This document shows, in pieces, positions 38,908-49,731 of a stretch of 64,000 nt of DNA. Location: assembly GCF_003994235.2 (NCBI RefSeq), contig NZ_RYFG02000010.1, forward strand, positions 264 to 64,263. The letters run 5' to 3'. Under the pieces are notes generated by a model. The model worked only from the letters and a program-made list of their open reading frames with translations. It did not search any database and was not told where the DNA came from. Numbering within the stretch: position 1 is the stretch's first letter; every line of letters begins with the position of its first letter. The DNA is from Candidatus Methylobacter oryzae (GTDB taxonomy: Bacteria > Pseudomonadota > Gammaproteobacteria > Methylococcales > Methylomonadaceae). A program made the translations under genes and the position numbers.

Positions 38908-39285
38908 AACCAACTAATCAATGTATTTAAGATTTATTTGAACAATTGTAATAGCTATTGTCCGGCCGCAAAAATTTAGCGAATAGCAATGGGAATAACC
39001 AGCTATTAAAATAAAGCTCAGAAAGATACCATATCTCTATTAAAGAGCAGACAAAATACCCTTCCCAATATCACAACCAAAGCCCGCGCCCCACGCCAAA
39101 ATATGACAAGCAGCCGCCGACCAGCAGCAAAACAAAAGACTGCGTGACAGAATTGCTTGTCATCCGTATAATTAACTGGTTTTGCCGTATCGTAGGCCTT
39201 GATGACTCCATCAAAGCAGGTACGCAACGAGGGTTATTTAAGTTAGAGGATAACGACCCTTTTGTAATATTTTTTAGAGGTGACA
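38908..39285. other. Divergent spacer between the monooxygenase and gltB
   Basis: No gene is visible in these 378 bases. It holds the gltB promoter described separately, a 5' leader of about 105 nt for gltB and presumably the monooxygenase promoter. Confidence 0.6.
39144..39172 (+). promoter_or_regulatory. Sigma70 promoter of gltBD
   Basis: -35 box GTGACA (39144-39149, one mismatch to TTGACA), a 17-bp spacer and a consensus -10 box TATAAT (39167-39172). Transcription would begin near 39179, giving a leader of about 105 nt before the gltB ATG. Confidence 0.65.
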
Positions 39286-42200
39286 ATGAGTCAAAGTATG
39301 CTACCGACCAGACAGGGTTTATATGATCCACGCAATGAACACGATGCATGCGGCGTGGGTTTTATCGTTCATATAAAAGGTCAAAAAAGCCATGAAATCG
39401 TACGTCAGGGCTTGGAATTACTTAAAAACCTGACCCACCGTGGCGCGGTCGGTGCCGATATACATGCGGGCGATGGCGCTGGCATTTTGATTCAAATGCC
39501 CGACGCTTTTTTACGCGGTGAGTGCGATAAATTAAATATAACGCTTCCGTCAATCGGCGATTATGCCGCCGGCATGGTATTTTTGCCGCGCGATGCCGCC
39601 AACCGAAGCACTTGCGAAAAATTATTAACGGATATTATTGCGCAAGAAAAAGCCGTGCTGCTGGGCTGGCGCGATGTACCGGTTGATAACCGCACACTGG
39701 GTGAATCGGTAAAACTAGTTGAACCATTTATACGGCAAATCTTTATTGGCCGTGGCGAGAATTGCCCTGACCAGGACGCTTTCGAGCGCAAATTGTTTGT
39801 AATTCGCAAACAAGTCGAAAATACCGTGCGCGATTTAAATCTCGATCACGGACACGCTTTCTACATGCCCTCATTGTCATCGCGCACAATAGTCTACAAA
39901 GGCATGCTGCTGGCAGACCAAGTCGGATCGTTTTATGCGGATTTAAACGATGAACGCATGGTCAGCGCCTTGGCGTTGGTGCATCAACGATTCTCCACCA
40001 ACACCTTCCCGACTTGGGATTTGGCACACCCTTTCCGCCTGATCGCTCATAACGGCGAAATCAACACCTTGCGCGGCAATGTCAACGGCATGGCGGCGCG
40101 CCGCCATTCGATAGCGTCCAAGATATTGGGCGATGACATGCAAAAATTATGGCCGCTGATTAACGAAGAGCAATCCGATTCGGCGTGTTTCGATAATGCC
40201 CTTGAATTATTGGTAGCGGGCGGCTATTCACTTGCCCACGCGATGATGCTGTTAATCCCGGAAGCCTGGGCCGGCAACGAGCTAATGGATGAGAAACTGC
40301 GCGCGTTCTATGAATATAACGCCGCCTTGATGGAACCTTGGGACGGTCCTGCCGCAATTGCCTTTACCGATGGCCGTCAAATCGGTGCAACTCTGGATCG
40401 CAACGGCTTGCGCCCGGCGCGTTATCTGGTCACCGATGACGATATCGTGATCATGGCATCGGAAATGGGCGTCATCGAAGTACCCCAACACAAAATCATC
40501 AAAAAATGGCGTTTACAGCCAGGCAAAATGCTGCTGATCGACACCGAGCAAGGCCGCATTATTGATGACGCAGAATTAAAAACCAACTTGGCTGCATGCC
40601 ATCCTTATTCCGAATGGTTGAGCAAAACTCAAATCTTGCTCGCCGACTTGCCGCCCGAAATTTCCGCGATGGCCCCGGATGCACGCACGCTTTTAGATAG
40701 ACAGCAAGCTTTCGGCTATACCCGCGAAGATATTGAATTCATCCTAAAACCGATTGCGCAAACCGGCCAGGAACCTATCAGCTCAATGGGTATTGATGCC
40801 GCGTTGGCGGTATTATCGGAACGCTCGCGCTTACTGTACGATTACTTCAAACAAGGCTTCGCGCAAGTCACTAACCCGGCTATCGATCCTATTCGCGAAG
40901 AGCTGGTCATGTCGTTGGTTTCACTGATCGGTCCGCGTCCTAATTTATTGGGACTGGACGAAGGCGGCACGCATATGCGCCTGGAAGTCGAACAACCCAT
41001 TTTGACCAATCAGGATTTGGAAAAAATTCGCCGCATCGAAACACGTACCGGCGGCGTATTCAAAACCAAAACCCTGACGCTTTGCTACCCATCCGATTTG
41101 GGCGCAAGCGGCATGGAAGCGGCACTTGATAAACTTTGCCTTGCAGCAAAGCAGGCTGTTGAAGAAGGCAACAATATTTTGGCACTGTCCGACCGCGACC
41201 TGGATGTTGCACATATCGCGATCCCTGCCCTGCTGGCAACTTCCGCCGTACACCATTACCTGACCCGCGAAGGTTTGCGCACTAAAGTCGGCTTGGTTGT
41301 AGAAACCGGCGAAGCGCGTGAAGTTCACCATTTTGCGCTGTTGGCGGCCTATGGCGCAGAAGCGGTTAACCCTTACCTTGCGTTCGACACGCTGTCAGGT
41401 TTATGCGAAAACATCGCCGATCTGAGCGAATATGAAGCGCACAAACGTTATATCAAAGCGATCTCCAAAGGCCTATTGAAAGTCATGTCCAAGATGGGCA
41501 TTTCGACTTATCAATCTTATTGCGGCGCGCAAATCTTTAACGCAATCGGTTTATCGGAACCTTTCTTGAATCGCTATTTCACCGGCACGACCAGCACAAT
41601 CGAAGGCGCCGGTTTAGCGGAAATCAGCGAAGAAACCGCTCGCCGTCATCGAGTTGCATTCGGCAAGGCGCCGTTGTTCCGCGATGCTTTGGATATTGGC
41701 GGGGAATACGCCTATCGTCTACGCGGCGAAGCGCATACCTGGACGCCCGCAAGCATCAGCACTTTACAGCATGCAACGCGCAGCAACAGCTATGAGAAAT
41801 ATTCCGAGTTCTGCCGTCTAATCGACGAGCAAAACGAAGCCTTGTTGACATTGCGCGGCTTGATGTCGTTTAAAGAATCCGAAACGCCGATTCCATTGGA
41901 CGAAGTCGAACCCGCAGCAGAGATCGTCAAACGCTTTGCGACAGGCGCGATGTCGTTCGGCTCAATTTCCTATGAAGCCCACACGACTCTGGCTATTGCG
42001 ATGAACCGCATCGGCGGCAAATCCAATACCGGTGAAGGCGGAGAACTCCCTGAACGCTTCAAGCCGTTACCCAACGGCGATTCGATGCGTTCGGCAATCA
42101 AGCAAGTCGCTTCCGGCCGTTTTGGCGTGACCACTGAATACCTGGTTAATGCCGACGACATCCAAATTAAAATCAGCCAAGGTGCGAAACCGGGCGAAGG

Positions 42201-43905
42201 CGGACAGTTGCCCGGACATAAAGTCGACGCGGTTATTGCCCGGGTACGTCATTCGACGCGCGGCGTAGGCTTAATTTCACCGCCACCGCATCATGATATT
42301 TATTCGATTGAAGACTTGGCGCAGCTGATCCACGACCTGAAAAACGTCAATCCCGAAGCGCGAATCAGCGTCAAGCTGGTATCCGAAGTTGGCGTCGGCA
42401 CTGTTGCCGCAGGCGTATCCAAAGCCCATGCCGATCATGTGACCATTTCCGGCTATGACGGCGGCACCGGCGCAAGCCCAATGACGTCTATCAAGCATGC
42501 TGGCTTGCCTTGGGAAATCGGCCTTGCCGAAACCCATCAAACGCTGGTGCTGAACAAACTGCGCGGACGTATTTCCGTACAAGTTGACGGCGGTCTGCGC
42601 ACCGGTCGCGACGTAGTCATCGGCGCATTACTGGGTGCCGACGAGTTCGGTTTTGCGACTGCGCCATTGATTGTTTCAGGTTGTTTAATGATGCGTAAGT
42701 GCCATTTAAACACCTGCCCAGTCGGCGTTGCGACGCAAGACCCAGAACTGCGCAAGCGTTTTACCGGCCAGCCGGAGCATGTAGTCAACTACTTCTTCAT
42801 GGTCGCGGAAGACGTGCGTCAATGGATGGCAAAACTGGGCTTCCGTACAATCAATGAAATGATAGGCCGCTCGGACAAATTGGACATGAAACGTTCAATT
42901 AATCATTGGAAAACGCAGGGCTTGGACTATAGCCGTGTTTTCTATAAACCTGAGATTGACAACAACACTGCCGTTTACAACACCGAAAAACAAGACCACG
43001 GTTTGGATCAGGCATTGGACCATGCATTGATTGCCCAGGCCCAGCCAGCGTTGCAAAACGGACAAGCGGTAGTCATCGAAACGCCTATCCACAACATTAA
43101 CCGTACTTTCGGCGCAATGCTGTCCGGCGAGGTTGCAAAGCGTTACGGGCATAAAGGCTTGCCTGACGACACTATTGCCATCCGAGTTAAAGGTACGGCC
43201 GGACAAAGTTTCGGGGCATTTTTAGCGCAAGGCATCAGCATTGAACTTGAAGGCGAAGGCAACGATTATGTCGGCAAAGGCATGAGCGGCGGCCGTATCG
43301 CCATTTACCAGCCTAAAGACTGCCCTATTACACCGGCTGAAAATATTATCGTCGGCAACACGGTGCTGTACGGTGCCATCAACGGCGAATGCTATTTCAG
43401 CGGCGTTGCCGGAGAACGCTTTGCAGTACGTAACTCGGGCGCTATCGCCGTCATCGAAGGCGTAGGCGATCATGGCTGCGAATATATGACCGGCGGCGTT
43501 GTTATCGTGCTTGGGCAGACCGGACGCAACTTCGCGGCGGGTATGTCAGGCGGTGTGGCTTACGTGCTCGATGAAGACGGCAGCTTTGAGAAACGCTGCA
43601 ATATGGCGATGGTCGAAATCGAACCTATCCCTGCTGAAGACGACATGCTGGAAGCCATCGCACATCAAGGCGGCGATATGGAAACCCATGGCAGGGTCCA
43701 CCTGATGTCGGATATGACCCGTTTTGACGCTCAACGTTTAAAGCATTTCATTGAAAATCATAAGCGTTACACCAACAGCGCCAGAGCGCAACATATTCTG
43801 GATAATTGGCAGGATTATTTGCCGCGCTTTGTTAAAGTCATGCCGGTCGATTACCGTGAAGCGCTCAAACAAATCCAAGCAGAACAAGCTAGCGCAACTG
43901 CATAA
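39286..43905 (+). CDS. gltB: Glutamate synthase (NADPH) large subunit
   Basis: A 1539-residue GltB that, with GltD, makes two glutamates from glutamine and 2-oxoglutarate. After a short propeptide, Cys22 in HDACGVGFI is the N-terminal nucleophile of the class II amidotransferase domain. The FMN-binding synthase domain follows ([35 protein letters not shown]). The 3Fe-4S Cys are in [17 protein letters not shown], and GXGXG-type beta-helix repeats close the C-terminus. ATG at 39286 has AGAGG in front; a GTG two codons earlier is the alternative. It is the first gene of gltBD, with 35 bp to gltD. Confidence 0.97.
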   Translation: MSQSMLPTRQGLYDPRNEHDACGVGFIVHIKGQKSHEIVRQGLELLKNLTHRGAVGADIHAGDGAGILIQMPDAFLRGECDKLNITLPSIGDYAAGMVFLPRDAANRSTCEKLLTDIIAQEKAVLLGWRDVPVDNRTLGESVKLVEPFIRQIFIGRGENCPDQDAFERKLFVIRKQVENTVRDLNLDHGHAFYMPSLSSRTIVYKGMLLADQVGSFYADLNDERMVSALALVHQRFSTNTFPTWDLAHPFRLIAHNGEINTLRGNVNGMAARRHSIASKILGDDMQKLWPLINEEQSDSACFDNALELLVAGGYSLAHAMMLLIPEAWAGNELMDEKLRAFYEYNAALMEPWDGPAAIAFTDGRQIGATLDRNGLRPARYLVTDDDIVIMASEMGVIEVPQHKIIKKWRLQPGKMLLIDTEQGRIIDDAELKTNLAACHPYSEWLSKTQILLADLPPEISAMAPDARTLLDRQQAFGYTREDIEFILKPIAQTGQEPISSMGIDAALAVLSERSRLLYDYFKQGFAQVTNPAIDPIREELVMSLVSLIGPRPNLLGLDEGGTHMRLEVEQPILTNQDLEKIRRIETRTGGVFKTKTLTLCYPSDLGASGMEAALDKLCLAAKQAVEEGNNILALSDRDLDVAHIAIPALLATSAVHHYLTREGLRTKVGLVVETGEAREVHHFALLAAYGAEAVNPYLAFDTLSGLCENIADLSEYEAHKRYIKAISKGLLKVMSKMGISTYQSYCGAQIFNAIGLSEPFLNRYFTGTTSTIEGAGLAEISEETARRHRVAFGKAPLFRDALDIGGEYAYRLRGEAHTWTPASISTLQHATRSNSYEKYSEFCRLIDEQNEALLTLRGLMSFKESETPIPLDEVEPAAEIVKRFATGAMSFGSISYEAHTTLAIAMNRIGGKSNTGEGGELPERFKPLPNGDSMRSAIKQVASGRFGVTTEYLVNADDIQIKISQGAKPGEGGQLPGHKVDAVIARVRHSTRGVGLISPPPHHDIYSIEDLAQLIHDLKNVNPEARISVKLVSEVGVGTVAAGVSKAHADHVTISGYDGGTGASPMTSIKHAGLPWEIGLAETHQTLVLNKLRGRISVQVDGGLRTGRDVVIGALLGADEFGFATAPLIVSGCLMMRKCHLNTCPVGVATQDPELRKRFTGQPEHVVNYFFMVAEDVRQWMAKLGFRTINEMIGRSDKLDMKRSINHWKTQGLDYSRVFYKPEIDNNTAVYNTEKQDHGLDQALDHALIAQAQPALQNGQAVVIETPIHNINRTFGAMLSGEVAKRYGHKGLPDDTIAIRVKGTAGQSFGAFLAQGISIELEGEGNDYVGKGMSGGRIAIYQPKDCPITPAENIIVGNTVLYGAINGECYFSGVAGERFAVRNSGAIAVIEGVGDHGCEYMTGGVVIVLGQTGRNFAAGMSGGVAYVLDEDGSFEKRCNMAMVEIEPIPAEDDMLEAIAHQGGDMETHGRVHLMSDMTRFDAQRLKHFIENHKRYTNSARAQHILDNWQDYLPRFVKVMPVDYREALKQIQAEQASATA

Positions 43906-43940
43906 TCGTTGCGAAACTATTTAAGTAGAAGGTATTAAAA

Positions 43941-45383
43941 ATGGGTAAACCAACCGGGTTTATGGAACTACCACGCACAGAGCGGCATTACGCATCTCCG
44001 AGCGATCGTATCCAGCATTATCGCGAATTTACGCTACCCCCTAGTGAAACCGAGGTGGCTCAGCAGGGCTCAAGATGCATGGACTGCGGCATTCCTTTTT
44101 GCCATCAAGCCTGCCCCGTCAATAACATTATTCCTGATTGGAACGATGGCGTTTATCGAACAAATTGGCAGCAAGCACTGGAAGTCTTACACAGCACCAA
44201 TAACTTTCCGGAATTTACCGGACGCATCTGCCCTGCTCCTTGCGAAGCAGCTTGCACATTGAACTTGCAAGAACAACCGGTGACTATTAAATCGATAGAA
44301 TGCGCCATTATCGACAAAGGCTGGGAAATGGGCTGGGTAAAGCCGCAAATTCCGGAAAAACGTACCGGCAAGCGCGTTGCAGTCATAGGCTCAGGCCCAT
44401 CGGGCTTAGCCTGCGCCCAACAGCTGGCCCGCGCCGGACATGAAGTCGTGGTCTATGAGAAAAACGACCGTATCGGCGGCTTATTGCGCTACGGCATCCC
44501 CGATTTCAAGATGGAAAAATCGCACATCGACCGCCGCATCGCGCAAATGCAGGCCGAAGGAGTCAGATTCAGACCCAACAGCCATATCGGCACCGACATT
44601 CCCGCGCAAAAAATCCTTGCCGAATACGATGCAGTGGTTTTAGCAGTAGGCTCCGAGAAGCCGCGCGACCTGGAAGTGTCCGGACGTAATGAATACCAAG
44701 GCGTTTATTTCGCGATGGACTTTTTACGTCAACAAAACAAGCGCAATGCTGGCGACGTCATCCCTGAAGAGGAAATCATCAGCGCGACGGATAAACGCGT
44801 GGTGGTGATCGGCGGCGGCGATACCGGCTCCGACTGCATCGGCACATCGATTCGTCAAGGTGCGGCCTCCGTCGTACAGCTCGAAATTTTGCCGCAACCG
44901 CCCGAGAAAGAAAACAAGCTGCTTACCTGGCCGCTATGGCCCAATAAACTGCGCACCACTTCTTCGCATGAAGAAGGTATCGAAAAGCGTTATTGGAGCG
45001 TTAACACGCAAAGCGTAACCGGTAAAGACGGCAAAATCACCCATCTGAACGTAGTCGAAGTCGAATGGAAACAAGAAGGCGGACAATGGAAAATGAATGA
45101 AAAGCCCGACAGCGCGTTCGCTCTGGAAGCCGATATTGTATTTTTAGCGATGGGCTTTGTTCACCCGGTACACGAAGGCTTGTTAAAAGAGCTGGGCGTT
45201 GAACTGGAACGTAACAATATCAAAGCCAACGACAAGCAATATCGCACATCGGTCGATAAAGTATTTGCTGCGGGCGACGGACGTCGCGGACAATCGCTGG
45301 TAGTCTGGGCAATACGCGAAGGCCGGCAAGCAGCCAGAGCGGTAGATGAGTTCCTGATGGGAAGCACGGAACTACCTAGATAA
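43941..45383 (+). CDS. gltD: Glutamate synthase (NADPH) small subunit
   Basis: A 480-residue GltD that passes electrons from NADPH to GltB. The N-terminal Cys clusters for two 4Fe-4S centres are complete ([15 protein letters not shown] and [11 protein letters not shown]). FAD fold [17 protein letters not shown] and NADPH fold [11 protein letters not shown] follow. AGAAGG precedes the ATG. It ends at a perfect palindromic terminator. Confidence 0.97.
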   Translation: MGKPTGFMELPRTERHYASPSDRIQHYREFTLPPSETEVAQQGSRCMDCGIPFCHQACPVNNIIPDWNDGVYRTNWQQALEVLHSTNNFPEFTGRICPAPCEAACTLNLQEQPVTIKSIECAIIDKGWEMGWVKPQIPEKRTGKRVAVIGSGPSGLACAQQLARAGHEVVVYEKNDRIGGLLRYGIPDFKMEKSHIDRRIAQMQAEGVRFRPNSHIGTDIPAQKILAEYDAVVLAVGSEKPRDLEVSGRNEYQGVYFAMDFLRQQNKRNAGDVIPEEEIISATDKRVVVIGGGDTGSDCIGTSIRQGAASVVQLEILPQPPEKENKLLTWPLWPNKLRTTSSHEEGIEKRYWSVNTQSVTGKDGKITHLNVVEVEWKQEGGQWKMNEKPDSAFALEADIVFLAMGFVHPVHEGLLKELGVELERNNIKANDKQYRTSVDKVFAAGDGRRGQSLVVWAIREGRQAARAVDEFLMGSTELPR

Positions 45384-45397
45384 TCACCTACGCAAAA

Positions 45398-45433
45398 AAA
45401 GCGCTTTAGCGGCAATTGCCGCTAAAGCGCTTT
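45398..45433. terminator. Perfect 36-nt palindrome, bidirectional terminator
   Basis: AAAGCGCTTTAGCGGCAA and its exact complement make one uninterrupted palindrome with A/T tracts on both sides, 14 bp after gltD. On the other strand it covers the last three codons and stop of the small zinc-ribbon gene, so it can end both transcripts. Confidence 0.85.
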
Positions 45434-45610
45434 AGATTTTATCTTCCCACAGCGTTTACATTGATAGACGGTAATCAACTTCCCCTGCTTCACATCAAAC
45501 TGTTTCTCTTTCAAAACTTCCCATTTATGGAAATTGCTGCGGCATAGCGTATTGCCTTTATGTAATTGCGATGGTTTAGGGCGTTTAAACGGAACTACCT
45601 CACCCATCAT
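45422..45610 (-). CDS. Small Cys-containing (zinc-ribbon-like) protein
   Basis: A 62-residue basic protein with VVPFKRPKPSQLHKGNTLCRS and a C-terminal CKRCGKIKSKAL. One CxxC plus a lone Cys20 and His27 could bind zinc. Very similar short proteins with this VPFKRPK start and CxRCG end are common in gammaproteobacteria, but the function is unknown. Two ATG codons in a row start it; either may be used. The gene ends inside the gltD terminator. Confidence 0.75.
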   Translation of the reverse strand: MMGEVVPFKRPKPSQLHKGNTLCRSNFHKWEVLKEKQFDVKQGKLITVYQCKRCGKIKSKAL

Positions 45611-45624
45611 TTCCTTCCTGTTCG

Positions 45625-45680
45625 TATAAAGCTGAGTTGAGCAGCTTGCCTGCTCAAACGAAACTTATGCCCTTTGGGTA
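45625..45680 (-). repeat. Dispersed 56-bp hairpin repeat, copy 3
   Basis: Reads TACCCAAAGGGCATAAGTTT on the minus strand and carries a perfect TTGAGCAG/CTGCTCAA stem. It lies just upstream of the small zinc-ribbon gene and downstream of the TetR gene. Confidence 0.9.
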
Positions 45681-45756
45681 TAAGCAATATTTAGTACGCA
45701 TAACTTTTTGCGATATAAAAATAACTAAGCCGGCACTTTCATCTAAAAATTCAACA

Positions 45757-46353
45757 TCATTTTTTGACTATTGCATTCCAGGCGGCAAGCCAAGCTTGCG
45801 ATTGATAAAAATCGGCTTTCCGGTCAAAAAAGCCGGTCAGCACCAATTTCAAAACATTCTCTATGATGCCGAAGAACAGTGCATAACCTAGCCGGGGTGT
45901 GATGCTGCGGAGTTCGCCGGCTTTGACGCCAGCTTCAATAATCCTGATGATCTTTATAAAGGCTACGGACTCATGCAGCGGCTTCGCTTCCGGCAGAAAC
46001 TCGTTGACATTCAAGATCAACAAAAACCGCATTACATCCGGGGCCTCATCGGTCAACTTAAATAACAAATCGACTATGCCTCGCAACTGCTCGGACGGCT
46101 TCTCATTCTTACATTTTATTTCATCAATAGAGATGCTTAAGCTGTCGAGAATATTCGCATGCAACTGCGCCGCAATCATTTGTTTTGTTTTGAAGTGCTG
46201 ATAGATTGTGCTTGTGCTTGTTCCTGCCGCATCTTTAATATCGATTAAAGACGTATTGAAATAGCCTTTTTCTACGAACAGCTTCAAAGCCGCCAGCAAT
46301 ATCTCATGCTGCACTTCCGATTCTACCTGAATATTTTCTATTTCCTGATCCAT
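45757..46353 (-). CDS. TetR-family transcriptional regulator
   Basis: A 198-residue TetR regulator. The helix-turn-helix is near 32-52 (LIDIKDAAGTSTSTIYQHFKTK), with the family-typical ALKLFVEKGYFNTS before it. The C-terminal part (about 65-198) is an all-helical ligand domain with no family I can name. No target is divergently coded next to it. It is bracketed by copies 3 and 4 of the dispersed repeat, both in the same orientation. Confidence 0.9.
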   Translation of the reverse strand: MDQEIENIQVESEVQHEILLAALKLFVEKGYFNTSLIDIKDAAGTSTSTIYQHFKTKQMIAAQLHANILDSLSISIDEIKCKNEKPSEQLRGIVDLLFKLTDEAPDVMRFLLILNVNEFLPEAKPLHESVAFIKIIRIIEAGVKAGELRSITPRLGYALFFGIIENVLKLVLTGFFDRKADFYQSQAWLAAWNAIVKK

Positions 46354-46439
46354 GTTCTTCTTTTACAGCTGATTCAATGCGCTGTGTTATTTGTAAGTGA
46401 GTGAAAATTCAAATGGCCTACGCCCGTAGACCCACAAAT

Positions 46440-46496
46440 ATTAAGCTGAGCCGAGCGGCTTGTCCGCTCAAACGAAACTTATGCCCTCTTTGGGTA
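46440..46496 (-). repeat. Dispersed 56-bp hairpin repeat, copy 4
   Basis: Same start on the minus strand with a 2-bp insertion (AAAGAGGGC). Its stem is GAGCGG/CCGCTC, in which an A-T pair of the other copies is replaced by G-C on both arms. It sits between the TetR start and the pgsA stop. Confidence 0.88.
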
Positions 46497-46502
46497 TAAA
46501 AC

Positions 46503-47066
46503 TTATTTTGCGGACAACACTGCCATTGCCGCACTTAAATAATTAATCATTGACCATAATGTCAATATGGCCGCCACGTACAACAAACCGTAACCGCAAT
46601 AATTTACCGGTATGCCGAATAAATCCTCGCGATATAACAACATGCCGATCGCCAACATTTGAGCCGTCGTTTTCCATTTGCCTAATTGAGAAACCTTGAC
46701 GTGCGCCCGCTGACCTATCTCCGCCATCCATTCCCTAAGCGAGGCAATGGTTATTTCCCTGCCGATAATGATTGCGGCAGGTATTGCCAAATACGGACTG
46801 GCCTGTTGCTGAACAATCAATACCAAAACCATGGCCACCATCAGCTTATCCGCGACAGGGTCTAAAAAAGCCCCGAAAGGCGTTTCCAAACGCATTTTTC
46901 TGGCCAGATAGCCGTCCAACCAGTCAGTAACTCCGGCCGCTAGGAAAATCAGCATGCAAGCGACATTGGAATATGCCCAAGGCAGATAAAAAACCACGGT
47001 TAATAGCGGTATTAACGCAATTCTTAACAGTGTCAGATTTGTCGGTATGTTAAATTCAATTATCAT
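46503..47066 (-). CDS. pgsA: CDP-diacylglycerol-glycerol-3-phosphate 3-phosphatidyltransferase
   Basis: A 187-residue inner-membrane enzyme making phosphatidylglycerol phosphate. The CDP-alcohol transferase signature DG-x2-AR-x8-G-x3-D-x3-D is complete in DGYLARKMRLETPFGAFLDP. About five membrane helices. Length matches E. coli PgsA (182). It overlaps the uvrC end by 11 bp, the conserved uvrC-pgsA order. Its substrate comes from cdsA at 28.4 kb. Confidence 0.95.
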   Translation of the reverse strand: MIIEFNIPTNLTLLRIALIPLLTVVFYLPWAYSNVACMLIFLAAGVTDWLDGYLARKMRLETPFGAFLDPVADKLMVAMVLVLIVQQQASPYLAIPAAIIIGREITIASLREWMAEIGQRAHVKVSQLGKWKTTAQMLAIGMLLYREDLFGIPVNYCGYGLLYVAAILTLWSMINYLSAAMAVLSAK

Positions 47067-48897
47067 CTTGATGATGAAATAGTTCGTAAATCCGTTGTGC
47101 CAAATGACGGCTGATGCCGTCTACACTGCAAAGAGCATCCACACCAGCCTGTGAAATACCTTGCAAGCCCCCAAATTGTTTTAATAACGTCTGCCGCCGC
47201 TTAGGCCCTAACCCCGGAATAGTTTCCATCGGCGATTGTTTTTTAGCCTTACCTCGGCGTTGCCTGTGTCCGGTTATAGCGAACCGGTGCGCTTCATCGC
47301 GAATATGTTGGATTAACAACAAACCGCTAGCGCCAGGATTTATATCTATTGGCTGCTCCTGATCCACCAGTATCAGCTTTTCCATGCCGGGTTTTCTATC
47401 CGGCCCTTTCGAAACACCGACTATCATAACATTGTTTACGTCTAATTCCTCCAATGCCTTTTGCGCTTGATGAACTTGGCCTTTGCCGCCGTCTATCAGC
47501 AATATATCCGGAGCCGCATGTTCGCCTTGCTTCAAACGTTTAAAACGCCTGAATACCGCTTGATGAATGGCCGCATAATCATCGCCGCCGGTTATGCCTT
47601 CAATATTAAATCGCCGGTAAGCCGACTTTACCGGCCCTTCCCGGTCAAAGACTACGCAGGACGCAACTGTCTGGTCACCCTGGGTATGGCTAATGTCAAA
47701 ACATTCCAAGCGTTTCGGCAGCTCCTTGCAGCCTAACTCTTCTTGCAAGCTGAGGAAGCGGGTATAAATTCCCTGCTTATCGGCTAGCTTACTCTGGAGT
47801 GAATTTTCGGCGTTGGTGCAGGTCATTTGCAACCATTTTAAGCGCTCGCCCCTGACATTATGGGAAATAGCCACCGCATGCTTTGCCTGAGCCGCCAGCA
47901 CTTCCCTTAATAAATCGGTTTCTTCCGGCTGATGACTGACAATCAATTCATGAGGCACTTGCTTATCCATATAATATTGAGGAATAAACGCCTGAATGAT
48001 CGCAGCCGCATCGTACTCGTCGGTTATTTTCGGGAAAAATACTTTGTTTCCCAAATGCTGCCCGTTACGAATAAAAAATACCTGCACGCAAGCCACGCCG
48101 GCTTTAGCCGCACAAGCGATGATGTCCACATCGCCCCGCTCGCCGAGCACAAAATGTTTTTCCAGCACAGTGCGCAATTTTACAATCTGATCCCTGAAAA
48201 TGGCAGCCTGCTCATATTCGAGTTTAGCGGACGCTTCCTCCATATTAACAATCAACTGATCGATCAGCAGCCCGCCCTTGCCTTCCAGAAACATAATCGT
48301 GTTTTCAACATCCTTCGCATAAGCGGCTTTATCGATTAAGCCGACGCACGGAGCCGTACAACGCTCTATCTGATGCTGCAAACAAGGTCTGGAACGATTA
48401 TTGTAAATTGAATCATCGCACTGTCTGACCTGAAAAATCCGTTGCAATAGCTTAAGACTCTCCTTAATTGCACCGATGCTTGGATAAGGCCCGAAATACC
48501 TCCCTTTTTTTCTTTTTGCACCCCGATGCAGGGTAATCTGGGGAAAATCATGTTCGGTCGATAAGAAAATATAAGGATAAGATCTATCGTCCCTTAAACA
48601 GATATTGTATTGGGGCTTATGCCGCTTGATCTGCTGGCATTCCAACAGCAATGCTTCCCCTTCGGTATGAGTTACAGTAACTTCAATACCCGCTATTTTC
48701 GGCACCATCCGGTGCTGTTTAGTCGAAGCGGACGGTTTTCTGAAATAGCTGGAAACGCGGTTTTTAAGATTCTTGGCTTTGCCAATGTAAATAATCTCGC
48801 CCTGATCATTAAGCATCTTGTAAATGCCGGGGCGCGTAGTCAGATTTTTTAAAAACGCTTTTACGTCAAAACTGTTTTCTGGTAACTCGGAACTCAC
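47056..48897 (-). CDS. uvrC: Excinuclease ABC subunit C
   Basis: A 613-residue UvrC (E. coli 610) that makes both nicks in nucleotide-excision repair. It has the N-terminal GIY-YIG nuclease (RPGIYKMLNDQGEIIYIGKAKNLKNR) and a UVR segment (EEASAKLEYEQAAIFRDQI). The RNase H-like 5' nuclease (LECFDISHTQGDQTVASCVVF, DILLIDGGKGQV) and the C-terminal helix-hairpin-helix pair (ETIPGLGPKRRQTLLKQFGG) follow. Intact. Confidence 0.97.
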   Translation of the reverse strand: MSSELPENSFDVKAFLKNLTTRPGIYKMLNDQGEIIYIGKAKNLKNRVSSYFRKPSASTKQHRMVPKIAGIEVTVTHTEGEALLLECQQIKRHKPQYNICLRDDRSYPYIFLSTEHDFPQITLHRGAKRKKGRYFGPYPSIGAIKESLKLLQRIFQVRQCDDSIYNNRSRPCLQHQIERCTAPCVGLIDKAAYAKDVENTIMFLEGKGGLLIDQLIVNMEEASAKLEYEQAAIFRDQIVKLRTVLEKHFVLGERGDVDIIACAAKAGVACVQVFFIRNGQHLGNKVFFPKITDEYDAAAIIQAFIPQYYMDKQVPHELIVSHQPEETDLLREVLAAQAKHAVAISHNVRGERLKWLQMTCTNAENSLQSKLADKQGIYTRFLSLQEELGCKELPKRLECFDISHTQGDQTVASCVVFDREGPVKSAYRRFNIEGITGGDDYAAIHQAVFRRFKRLKQGEHAAPDILLIDGGKGQVHQAQKALEELDVNNVMIVGVSKGPDRKPGMEKLILVDQEQPIDINPGASGLLLIQHIRDEAHRFAITGHRQRRGKAKKQSPMETIPGLGPKRRQTLLKQFGGLQGISQAGVDALCSVDGISRHLAQRIYELFHHQDDN

Positions 48898-49324
48898 ACT
48901 TTATCCTGATAACATACGCGCAGTACAAAATTCATCATGCAATAGGCTACATTCCTTATCTGCTTGCAAAGTGAATTAAAGCTTTCTCCACACGCACTAA
49001 AATCGTTTGTACTTACCGTAACGACGCTTAAATCATGTATTAAGACAATTGCTGCAATTTGCCAGCTCAACATTTTCCAGAATGAAAACCTGTTAATTTC
49101 CGGTCACTCGGGCAATTTCTGATCAAAATCCACTACATAGTCATTATACTCGGCAAGAATCATCTTTAACCAACTCTGATTGAGGTTTTATATTTTTTCG
49201 CAAAGTAAGCTTTTTATTTCACTCATGTAAGTGATTACTTACCACTACCTATGTTAGATTAAATTTTCCATAAACAAAACCATCCATATCCCCATTTTCA
49301 TTTAATCTAATAGAGACTATCTGG
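48898..49324. other. Gene-free stretch upstream of uvrC
   Basis: 427 A+T-rich bases between the divergent starts of uvrC and a 68-residue gene. I see no gene, RNA or strong repeat; promoters for both genes should lie here. Confidence 0.5.
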
Positions 49325-49531
49325 ATGAAAGATATAAAGATAACACCACTTACAGTACAGCAATACGTAGACATCTCCGATAAGATTTACGATGAAGTCG
49401 AAAGGGTTGAACATGGAGGAATACTTGCCGCCAAGTGCAGTAATCATCCCGAATATGGAAATATTATCCTTATTTCATCCAGTTCCGGCGATTGCTTAAT
49501 GGTTCACTCTTATCCTACTGCCCAACTTTAG
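49325..49531 (+). CDS. Small protein of unknown function
   Basis: A 68-residue acidic protein (MKDIKITPLTVQQYVDISDKIYDEVERVEHGG) with a hydrophobic IILISSSSGDCLMVHS near the end. No family recognised. There is no strong Shine-Dalgarno before the ATG (CTATCTGG). Composition looks protein-like rather than random. It runs head-on into a second small frame on the other strand with a 17-bp overlap. Confidence 0.5.
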   Translation: MKDIKITPLTVQQYVDISDKIYDEVERVEHGGILAAKCSNHPEYGNIILISSSSGDCLMVHSYPTAQL

Positions 49532-49703
49532 CGCAACAGGAATTAGCATCCGCTTTATACGTTAAACCAACCGCTCTTAACATATCCCGCAACATACTAA
49601 GCATTGACAGGAAAATCCGCCTTTCAATACGGTAGCGATCGGTCATAATAAGAACCGCACCAAGATTTTTCACCTCCGACGACACCAAGTTATATTCCTT
49701 CAT
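49515..49703 (-). CDS. Doubtful small frame downstream of parE
   Basis: 62 codons from ATG at 49703 (MKEYNLVSSEVKNLGAVLIMTDRYRIERR...). It starts 29 bp after the parE stop on the same strand and overlaps the convergent 68-residue gene by 17 bp. The open frame also extends upstream into parE, which argues that openness is partly chance. No family recognised. It could be a remnant. Confidence 0.3.
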   Translation of the reverse strand: MKEYNLVSSEVKNLGAVLIMTDRYRIERRIFLSMLSMLRDMLRAVGLTYKADANSCCAKVGQ

Positions 49704-49731
49704 GTCGCCGTTGGTGCATACAAACGCTACA

